NCBI GenBank assembly: GCA_002295325.1 | Contig: DBGA01000069.1 | Coordinates: 57,372 to 68,748 of the forward strand | Source: Ruminococcaceae bacterium UBA866 | GTDB lineage: Bacteria > Bacillota > Clostridia > Oscillospirales > Ruminococcaceae | Reading direction: 5' to 3' | Length of the DNA stretch: 11,377 nt | Part shown: positions 5,700-11,377 of the stretch, piece after piece | Position numbering within the stretch: the first letter of the stretch is position 1 | How the letters are laid out: each line of letters starts with the position of its first letter | The notes under the pieces: generated by a model | What the model saw: only the letters and a program-made list of their open reading frames with translations | Database searches by the model: none | What the model was told of the DNA's origin: nothing | Translations under genes and position numbers: made by a program

Positions 5700-7865
5700 T
5701 TATATCTCGTACCATTTTATTTCGTTAGCTTCCATATCAAGTGTGAAACTAGTGCCGTCACCCCTATAAACTGTGGTTGTTTGTGGCTCATAGGTATTGT
5801 TTACAACACAATATTTCTTGTTTTTCACATAAGCATGAACCTCAACATTAAAGTTAGTTGAAAACCATTTATTCAGATTCCCTTCGTCACCTGCAGCCCA
5901 TAGAATCGAACGATACAATAGTCGTGAATTCTCAAAACTGTATGGTAATCCACTGATATATACGCTACGTCCTTTTCCAAACTCATTGACAGCAAGCTGA
6001 ACCTCTTTGTCGATATGCTTGATAATCTTAGCAGTATCAAGTGCAAAAATATTTTTTTTACCCTCACCAAAGTCAATATCCTTTGTACAATCCTCTGTGA
6101 TAAAGTGAGCGTGTTCTTGCCAATTATATTTGTCCTCATTGAGGTTAAACCCACGCTCCTGATCAACACCTAGTAGAGTCGCAAGCTGGAAGTAGTGCCC
6201 TTGTTTCTGATAGGCAGAGGGCTCTCCAACACCAATGAACCCGCCACCGTTATAGACAAATTTCTTAATTGGTGTGATGACAGCTTCATCGCCCCAGTTT
6301 TCGCCACCAGAATAAGCAGTATATGCATCACCAACATTCAGGATAACATCAATAGAATCAAGAATAGATGGAGTTTCACGAATATCTTCAAAGCTGATAA
6401 ATTTTACATCAAATGGTGCGCCACTTAATGCCTCTATGATACCAGCATAGGAATAGTTTTGCTTATAATACAATGCGTGATGCACCATATGGTTGCCCCA
6501 TGCTCGCATTTTACCCCAGCTATTTAAAACAGCTACCGTTTTAATGCAATAGGGTGTTGTTCCTTCAGCATTTTTATATAGTGTTCTAAACTCATCGCAT
6601 ACACTTTCAACATAATCAATAAAATCTGGAAAATTACATGCAAGTTTTAAATATCCACCATAACCTATACGGTCTATTGGTTTTCTTAGGATTGCACGTC
6701 TTGCAGTAACCCAATTAACTTTTGCCTCTTTGACAGGGTCTCCACCCTCATAAAATGTATTTGGGAAAAAGTATGGTAAAAATCTGCCTTCGGTATATTT
6801 CACCCCTGGAATATCGCTGATTAATCGAAGGGTTGAGCCGTTTCCAACGCTACCAACAACAGCATCAACTCCAATTGTCTTAAATTCATCCATAAAGGGT
6901 TCTGTTCCGATCCAGTGATCCCCTAAAAACATCATTGCTTCCTTGCCATATTCATGGGTAATATCCACCATTTCCTTTGCAAGTTTTGCAACTTCTCTGC
7001 GTTGAAACGCTTGGAAGTCGGAAAATTCTTTGCTTGGAATACGATAGGTATTATTCATATAACCTTGGTCAATGATAAATTCCGGACGAAATTTATAGCC
7101 CACTTCAGCTTCAAACTGATTCAAAATATAAGGACTAACAGATGCAGAATAGCCGTACCAATCCACATATTTTTCTCTTGCTAGCTCGTCGAAAAGTAAT
7201 GTAAACTGGTGGAAAAATGTTGTATATCGTATTACATCAACATGTGGATTGTCACTGAGGTATTTTTGTAATCGCTCCATTGAATACTTTTGTGTCTTTG
7301 GTTGACGCACGTCAAATGTGATTTGGTGTTCTACGTCTTTCCAATCATTGACTACTGCGTTGTACATATGTACAGGGTCCCACATAATATACGCTAAAAA
7401 GCTAACAGTATAGTCGTGAAATAAAATCGCATTTTCAATTGTTACGTCACCTGTAGTGTCATCGTAACTCCAATTTTCTGATGAAACAATCTCTCCGGTT
7501 GTTCGGTCGATAACCTCCCACCAACGTGTAATATCATCGTGACAGTTTACTTTGAGCATATCGGGATAAAGATTATTCATCAAATGGATGGACAAGCTTT
7601 TTTCGACTGCGGTTGTAAAGTTTGTCATGATATATACTTGTTGAATTTCATCTGGATTTTTTAGTGCCCACTCATTGTCTTTTCTAGTAGTATAATAGGT
7701 TGAATATACCTTGGCATTAACCGACTTTAGTTCCTCAGGATAATCTGTTCCGTCGCAATCTCTGATTGCGTCTGCACCCCAACGTTTAATTAATTCTAGT
7801 GTTTGAGGTACAACGTCAACATCTGTTGGTATTGTTACCCTTCCAAATTCTTTTCTCTGATTCAT
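5700..7865 (-). CDS. gnpA: GH112 beta-galactoside phosphorylase (1,3-beta-galactosyl-N-acetylhexosamine phosphorylase family)
   Basis: A cytoplasmic enzyme of glycoside hydrolase family 112 that splits a terminal beta-galactosyl disaccharide with phosphate, giving alpha-D-galactose-1-phosphate and the free acceptor sugar. The 721 residues align from end to end, by memory, with Bifidobacterium longum lacto-N-biose phosphorylase. Shared blocks include WGADAIRDCDGT (29-40), AYIMWDPVHMYN (158-169), VIRYTTFFHQFTLLFDE (211-227), GKEAMMFLGDHWIGTEP (307-323), GVKYTEGRFLPYFFP (354-368), GYGGYL (401-406) and LNSWGKMRAW (447-456). Asp316 in GDHWIGTEP corresponds to the catalytic acid (Asp313 in B. longum). 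The later part holds a glutamine-amidotransferase-like domain (GGGFIGVGEPS) and a small beta domain. The ATG at 7865 follows an AGAGGGG site. It is the last gene of a transporter operon. The acceptor could be GalNAc, GlcNAc or L-rhamnose, since family members differ; the gene symbol names the family, not a proven specificity. Confidence 0.96.
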   Translation of the reverse strand: MNQRKEFGRVTIPTDVDVVPQTLELIKRWGADAIRDCDGTDYPEELKSVNAKVYSTYYTTRKDNEWALKNPDEIQQVYIMTNFTTAVEKSLSIHLMNNLYPDMLKVNCHDDITRWWEVIDRTTGEIVSSENWSYDDTTGDVTIENAILFHDYTVSFLAYIMWDPVHMYNAVVNDWKDVEHQITFDVRQPKTQKYSMERLQKYLSDNPHVDVIRYTTFFHQFTLLFDELAREKYVDWYGYSASVSPYILNQFEAEVGYKFRPEFIIDQGYMNNTYRIPSKEFSDFQAFQRREVAKLAKEMVDITHEYGKEAMMFLGDHWIGTEPFMDEFKTIGVDAVVGSVGNGSTLRLISDIPGVKYTEGRFLPYFFPNTFYEGGDPVKEAKVNWVTARRAILRKPIDRIGYGGYLKLACNFPDFIDYVESVCDEFRTLYKNAEGTTPYCIKTVAVLNSWGKMRAWGNHMVHHALYYKQNYSYAGIIEALSGAPFDVKFISFEDIRETPSILDSIDVILNVGDAYTAYSGGENWGDEAVITPIKKFVYNGGGFIGVGEPSAYQKQGHYFQLATLLGVDQERGFNLNEDKYNWQEHAHFITEDCTKDIDFGEGKKNIFALDTAKIIKHIDKEVQLAVNEFGKGRSVYISGLPYSFENSRLLYRSILWAAGDEGNLNKWFSTNFNVEVHAYVKNKKYCVVNNTYEPQTTTVYRGDGTSFTLDMEANEIKWYEI

Positions 7866-7941
7866 GAGTTTCCCCTCTTTTAAAATATATTATATCATAA
7901 GTAATATTTGTGTAACAAATATATACCCGTGATTCAATGTT

Positions 7942-7981
7942 CTCGTTATGGTCGAAATCTCTGATTTCGGGTACCATAGAG
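7942..7981 (-). repeat. imperfect intercistronic hairpin upstream of the phosphorylase gene
   Basis: CGAAATC at 7953-7959 pairs perfectly with GATTTCG at 7963-7969 around a TCT loop. An outer stem TATGGT / ACCATA (7947-7952 with 7973-7978) and CTC / GAG (7942-7944 with 7979-7981) extend it, with bulges GGT and GT. No T-run follows on the minus strand, so it is not a standard terminator. It lies in the 143-bp gap between the small membrane protein gene and the phosphorylase gene and may stabilise or process the transporter mRNA. I see no other gene or clear promoter in that gap. Confidence 0.6.
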
Positions 7982-8008
7982 GTTATTATATTATAAGTGA
8001 AATAATAT

Positions 8009-8179
8009 TTATTCTTGAAATTTGCGGTTATAGTTGTAGAGTACTACAATTATGATTGCAAGTCCTAGAATCATCGTAATAAGTCCTGTGATGCCTACGG
8101 TTCTTTGCCCTGAAACAATCATTCCCATTGCACCACAAAGAATAATCGCATTTATAATTAATTTTATAACAAAGTTCAT
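8009..8179 (-). CDS. small membrane protein, DUF6903-like, 56 residues
   Basis: A short gene between the second permease and the phosphorylase. It starts at the ATG at 8179, with a strong GGAGGG site 8 bases upstream, and stops at TAA 8009-8011. The product has two predicted membrane helices: about residues 4-22 and 28-48 (TVGITGLITMILGLAIIIVVLY). They are joined by a short SGQRT turn, and the C-terminal tail is NYNRKFQE. The GQRTVG turn, the glycine-leucine rich second helix and the YNYNRK-F-Q end match what I remember of the DUF6903 family, found next to sugar ABC transporters in Lachnospiraceae; I could not check this. It starts 23 bp after the permease stop and is clearly in the same operon. 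A role with the transporter is plausible from context only. Function is unknown. Confidence 0.82.
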   Translation of the reverse strand: MNFVIKLIINAIILCGAMGMIVSGQRTVGITGLITMILGLAIIIVVLYNYNRKFQE

Positions 8180-8202
8180 AGTTTGCTCCCTCCATTAAAA
8201 AG

Positions 8203-9099
8203 CTATCCTTTTATTCCGCCCACTGTCATTCCCTGTGTCAATTTCTTCTGAACAGCAATATATAAAATCAAGGTAGGTAGCATAACAATAACAAGACCTG
8301 CATACATCTGGCCATATTGTGCCGCCGCCTTTTGACCTGTCATCAAGTTCATTAAACCAACAGGTAGTGTCTTTCCTGCATCTGCTGTCATCAATGTTAG
8401 CGCGATGATATACTCGTTCCAGAAAGACAGAAAGTTAAACAAAATAACAGTGATAATGCTAGGTTTTGCCATAGGAATAATAATTTTTATCATTGTTCTA
8501 AAGTAACCTGCACCGTCAACATATGCAGCCTCTTCATAGGCTTTGGGTAGTGTTTTAAAATATCCTCCCAGAAGGTATATAGTAAATGGCAATGCAGTTG
8601 AAGCATAGATTAATGATAAAACAAAGGTATTATTTAAAAAGACACTGTTTCCTAAAATGCTGTTTGCAAGCTTATCTGCATCAACAAGCATTAAGAAAAT
8701 AGGTACAACAATATAGTTTACATTGATGAATAAACCACCCATAAACAATATATTGAAAAATTTGCTAGATGCAAATTTCCATCTTGATAGCACATAAGAC
8801 GCCGGCAATGCAACCACTAGCAAAATCCCTAACGCCATTCCAGTAGTGATGACTGAATTTAAGAAATATCTGCCCATATTTGCTTTTGTAAATGCATCTG
8901 AAAAGTTTTTAAGATGAATTCCTTTTGGAAGCGCCCAGGGATTTCCATAAAACTCGGAATTCTGCTTGATAGATGCTAAGAACACCCAAGCAACTGGCAC
9001 AACAATGCTGATTGCAAGAGCAAGTAAAACAATAAAAGTAATAACTCGAGCAGTTTTGCTCGTTTTCATAGTGGTTGAAGTATCCTGATTTTGTTTCAT
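8203..9099 (-). CDS. carbohydrate ABC transporter permease (CUT1 family, MalG type)
   Basis: The second membrane-spanning subunit of a sugar importer. The 298 residues have a short cytoplasmic N-terminus, a first helix at about 18-42, and five further helices. The EAA loop that docks onto the ATPase is at 189-209: EEAAYVDGAG, then IIIP. The C-terminus, LTQGMTVGGIKG, is the typical ending of MalG-type CUT1 permeases. The ATG at 9099 follows an AAAGGGG site and lies 14 bp after the stop of the partner permease, so the two are translationally linked. With the solute-binding protein upstream and the GH112 phosphorylase downstream, the likely cargo is a beta-galactosyl disaccharide or a short host or plant glycan fragment. 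The sequence alone does not show the substrate. No ATPase gene is nearby. Confidence 0.94.
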   Translation of the reverse strand: MKQNQDTSTTMKTSKTARVITFIVLLALAISIVVPVAWVFLASIKQNSEFYGNPWALPKGIHLKNFSDAFTKANMGRYFLNSVITTGMALGILLVVALPASYVLSRWKFASSKFFNILFMGGLFINVNYIVVPIFLMLVDADKLANSILGNSVFLNNTFVLSLIYASTALPFTIYLLGGYFKTLPKAYEEAAYVDGAGYFRTMIKIIIPMAKPSIITVILFNFLSFWNEYIIALTLMTADAGKTLPVGLMNLMTGQKAAAQYGQMYAGLVIVMLPTLILYIAVQKKLTQGMTVGGIKG

Positions 9100-9113
9100 A
9101 TGGTAACCCCTTT

Positions 9114-10007
9114 CTACAATTCTAAAGGCTCACGTTTGGTTACCCAGTTTAGGATACCTGCAAGTCCAAACGAGAATAAAAATACGACAACGCCGATTGC
9201 CATACCATATCCGTATGATGAGTTTGTGTATGCTTGCTTGTACATATAGCTCAAAAACACCTCTGTTAGTCCATCTGGACCACCGTTGGTGGTTGCTTGC
9301 ACAAACAAAAAGCTTAGGTTGATTGAACTAATGACAAAAAACGTTAATGTAGTCCTTATATTTGTCCAAATAAGAGGTATTGTCATCTTAAAGAATTGAG
9401 TAATTTTATTTGCACCCTCAAGACTTGCAGATTCATAAATGCTCTCTGGAACACTTGACATACTGGCCATATACATTACCATATAATATCCGATTGCTTG
9501 CCAAATCAATGCTCCTGCAATACTAAATATAACTATATTTTTTTCACCAAGCCATAAAATCGGTTCTGCTTCACGTCCTCTAAAAATTGAGAGCATACTA
9601 TTAAGTAATCCGCTGGTAGGGTCGTAAATCGCTGAAAAGATTGCCGCAATAACAACGATTGACAAGATATTAGGAATGTAAAATATTACCCTAAATATAT
9701 TAGAACCTCTTACACTTACACGTGTCAAAATTGCAGCAAATATCAAAGCAAAGAAAATTGTCACAATTGTCACAACTGTAATAAGAAGTATTGTATTCTG
9801 AAATGATTGAATGAATCTTGCATCCTGAAATAGTATTTTAAAGTTTTTCAGTCCAACAAAAGTCTTATTACTTGAATATCCACCCCACTTATATGTGGAC
9901 ATAATAAAGATATTAATCGTAGGGTATATCATAAATATGCTAAACAATAACACTGCTGGTGCTAAGCATATTGCTATAAAACGTCCTCTCCCTTTATGTT
10001 TATCCAT
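9114..10007 (-). CDS. carbohydrate ABC transporter permease (CUT1 family, MalF/UgpA type)
   Basis: The first membrane-spanning subunit of the same importer. In its 297 residues a basic N-terminus (MDKHKGRGR) precedes the first helix (about 11-36), followed by the usual periplasm-side segment with FVGLKNFKILF (50-60). The EAA loop reads YESASLEGAN...MTIP (191-211). TNGGPDGLTEV (240-250) is a characteristic conserved loop of UgpA/MalF-like permeases. The ATG at 10007 has an AAAGGAG site 8 bases upstream. The gene follows the solute-binding protein gene after 133 bp that contain a GC-rich hairpin (10033-10058), a common arrangement that lets the binding protein be made in excess. It has the shorter six-helix form, without the large periplasmic insert of E. 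coli MalF. Confidence 0.94.
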   Translation of the reverse strand: MDKHKGRGRFIAICLAPAVLLFSIFMIYPTINIFIMSTYKWGGYSSNKTFVGLKNFKILFQDARFIQSFQNTILLITVVTIVTIFFALIFAAILTRVSVRGSNIFRVIFYIPNILSIVVIAAIFSAIYDPTSGLLNSMLSIFRGREAEPILWLGEKNIVIFSIAGALIWQAIGYYMVMYMASMSSVPESIYESASLEGANKITQFFKMTIPLIWTNIRTTLTFFVISSINLSFLFVQATTNGGPDGLTEVFLSYMYKQAYTNSSYGYGMAIGVVVFLFSFGLAGILNWVTKREPLEL

Positions 10008-10032
10008 TTGTTCATCTCCTTTTACAGAAGTA

Positions 10033-10058
10033 ACGGCGAGTATTTCTTAACTCGCCGT
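10033..10058 (-). repeat. GC-rich intercistronic hairpin between binding-protein and permease genes
   Basis: ACGGCGAGT (10033-10041) pairs perfectly with ACTCGCCGT (10050-10058) around an 8-base loop, a 9-bp stem far more GC-rich than its surroundings. On the minus strand it is followed by TACTTCTG, not a T-run, so it should not act as a full terminator. It probably protects the 3' end of the binding-protein mRNA or causes partial termination, giving more binding protein than permease. It ends about 17 bases before the permease ribosome binding site. Confidence 0.7.
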
Positions 10059-10140
10059 CATCTGCCTATAACTATCTAAATAAGCGATAAATTTAATTGT
10101 ATTATTTCCATATATTAAAATTTAATTCTGGAATAATAAG

Positions 10141-11377
10141 TTATTTAAGAGCACCCCTTAGAGCATCACTTGCTTTAATAACTCCTGCTCTCCACTCCTC
10201 AACTGTCTTGGTTTTGCCTACAACACCATCAACAGCTCCAAATAGTGAATCATACATACTAACGCCCTCAACAGCCTCAGTTGATGCAAATCCACCCATT
10301 GCTGCTTTTGCACCGGTATCATATACGCTGTAGAACAGTTTGTTTTCGCCCTCAAGCATTTTACTTACGTCAACGATAGGTTGAACAGCTCCAACTTTTG
10401 CGAAAATACCTGCCGCAGTGTCGCTATATAAAAATGCTAGGAATTGTTTTGCCAAATCCATATTTTTTGCTTGTTTAGGAATCCAAGCTTGCTCAAAGAA
10501 TGTGAATGAATAAGGAGCGCCACCCGCTTTAACTGCCGGTACTGCTGTGAATCCCCACTCAAAGCCTTCTTTACGAGGAGCATCTTTCATTTCTTCTATT
10601 ACCCAAGTGCCATTTGGCATAAATATCGCTTTATTATCAAGAATTAGTTGTTGGTTTTTTTGGAAGTTATCTTTGTTTGCATTTGCAACGGTTGTTTTTG
10701 CTGTGTAAGACGCAAGTTTTCCAACAATGTCAAATGCTGCTTTTGCCTCAGGTGTGTCCCAAACTCCCGCTTCATATTTCATCGCTTTGTTAAATAATTC
10801 TGGCCCACCCGATGCTGATAGCAATGCAAAGAAGAATGCATCAAAGTAACCAGCAGTTGGATATGTGAATAGTGCAATGCCTTCTGCTTTTGCTTTATCG
10901 CCTAGTGCCCACATGTCGTCCCAAGTTTTTGGAACTTCCCAGCCTTTTGCTTTCAACAGACCAGCGTTGTAGAATAATCCACAAGGGCCGTAGAACATTG
11001 GTGCTAGATATGTCTTTCCATCTGGATAGGGGTTAGTCACTAAAGTATCTGTGAAACCTCCAACGATTTTTTCGCTAACTTTTACTTTTTCGCCAGGTAT
11101 TGTTAAACTCAAAACATCTTCAATATCTACAATTGCTTCGTCTTTTATCAATGTTTCAGTTAATGCATCCTCACGACCAACGCCTAGGTTAACAACGTCA
11201 GGATAATCTCCTGATTTCATCTTAGGACCGATAACATCTTCAATGTTTTTATCAATGGTGAGCTCAACTGTAACTCCTTCATTTATCGCTTCAAAAGCCT
11301 TAACAACTTCTTTCCATACATCTGCTCCATATGCAGATTCTAGTGTTGCTACCTTTAGAGTTTGTGTTTTTGGAGCT
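10141..11377 (-). CDS. sugar ABC transporter solute-binding protein (CUT1 / family 1), N-terminus beyond the window
   Basis: The extracellular binding protein that captures the sugar for the two permeases. The reading frame is open to the right edge: 411 codons are visible, so the ATG at 11220 is an internal methionine, not the start. The visible part opens APKTQTLKVATLESAYGADVW, typical of the start of the mature domain; the lipoprotein signal peptide would lie just outside. Family 1 features include GDYPDVVNLG early on, then YLAPMFYGPCGLFYNAGLLKAKGW with PKTWDDMWALGDKAKAEG. Later come a helix-rich C-lobe with PNGTWVIEEMKD and the end segment LAKQFLAFLYSD. The pattern recalls binding proteins of the N-acetylglucosamine/chitobiose (NgcE-like) group, from memory. 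With the GH112 gene in the operon, a galactosyl-N-acetylhexosamine or galactosyl-rhamnose ligand is the better guess. The operon promoter must lie to the right of the window. Confidence 0.93.
   Translation of the reverse strand, partial: APKTQTLKVATLESAYGADVWKEVVKAFEAINEGVTVELTIDKNIEDVIGPKMKSGDYPDVVNLGVGREDALTETLIKDEAIVDIEDVLSLTIPGEKVKVSEKIVGGFTDTLVTNPYPDGKTYLAPMFYGPCGLFYNAGLLKAKGWEVPKTWDDMWALGDKAKAEGIALFTYPTAGYFDAFFFALLSASGGPELFNKAMKYEAGVWDTPEAKAAFDIVGKLASYTAKTTVANANKDNFQKNQQLILDNKAIFMPNGTWVIEEMKDAPRKEGFEWGFTAVPAVKAGGAPYSFTFFEQAWIPKQAKNMDLAKQFLAFLYSDTAAGIFAKVGAVQPIVDVSKMLEGENKLFYSVYDTGAKAAMGGFASTEAVEGVSMYDSLFGAVDGVVGKTKTVEEWRAGVIKASDALRGALK

Noticed and set aside
5873..6169. Open frame of 98 codons on the minus strand in another frame
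   Set aside because: Overlaps the GH112 gene in a different frame; no initiation signals and no recognisable domain.
6195..7184. Two plus-strand open frames (6195-6428 and 6954-7184)
   Set aside because: Antisense shadows of the GH112 gene without ribosome binding sites.
10097..10333. Plus-strand open frame of 78 codons
   Set aside because: Mostly antisense to the C-terminal part of the binding-protein gene; no plausible start signals.
10141..11220. Start of the binding-protein gene at the ATG at 11220
   Set aside because: The frame continues open to the window edge with clear binding-protein sequence upstream of this methionine, so it is internal.

Overview
The window is AT-rich DNA from an anaerobic, endospore-forming Firmicute of the class Clostridia. 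The evidence is the complete GerA-type germinant receptor operon, a desulfoferrodoxin-type superoxide reductase, AGGAGG-like ribosome binding sites, low-GC codon use, and a GH112 phosphorylase operon with a small DUF6903-like membrane protein. The last pairing suggests Lachnospiraceae or close relatives, but this is an inference and the species cannot be read from the sequence.

Left part (1-1275): the N-terminal piece of an RluA-type pseudouridine synthase runs off the left edge on the minus strand. Upstream of it lies an intergenic region with two strong hairpins and an unassigned structured stretch. Next is a minus-strand superoxide reductase. Divergent from it is a 66-residue conserved small protein on the plus strand, with its own TTG start and its own intrinsic terminator.

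Middle (1454-5622): a plus-strand spore germination operon in the order A subunit, C lipoprotein, small two-helix D subunit, B subunit. The first three are tightly coupled (4-bp overlap, then a 1-bp gap). The B gene follows after 93 bp. The operon ends at a near-perfect hairpin (5591-5622), which it shares as a bidirectional terminator with the convergent operon to its right.

Right part (11377-5700, minus strand): a carbohydrate import and phosphorolysis operon, read from right to left. It holds a CUT1 solute-binding protein (its N-terminus is beyond the window), two permeases, a 56-residue DUF6903-like membrane protein, and a 721-residue GH112 beta-galactoside phosphorylase. The transporter would bring in a galactosyl disaccharide of the galacto-N-biose / lacto-N-biose or galactosyl-rhamnose type. 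The cytoplasmic phosphorylase would split it with phosphate into alpha-galactose-1-phosphate and the acceptor sugar, saving one ATP. No ABC ATPase gene is present, so a shared MsmK/UgpC-type ATPase encoded elsewhere is presumed. Two intercistronic hairpins without T-tracts (10033-10058 and 7942-7981) probably tune the relative amounts of the cistrons.

I did not find a clearly new system. The least explained items are the structured intergenic stretch at 374-440, the operator-like inverted repeat before the superoxide reductase gene, and the two small conserved proteins.
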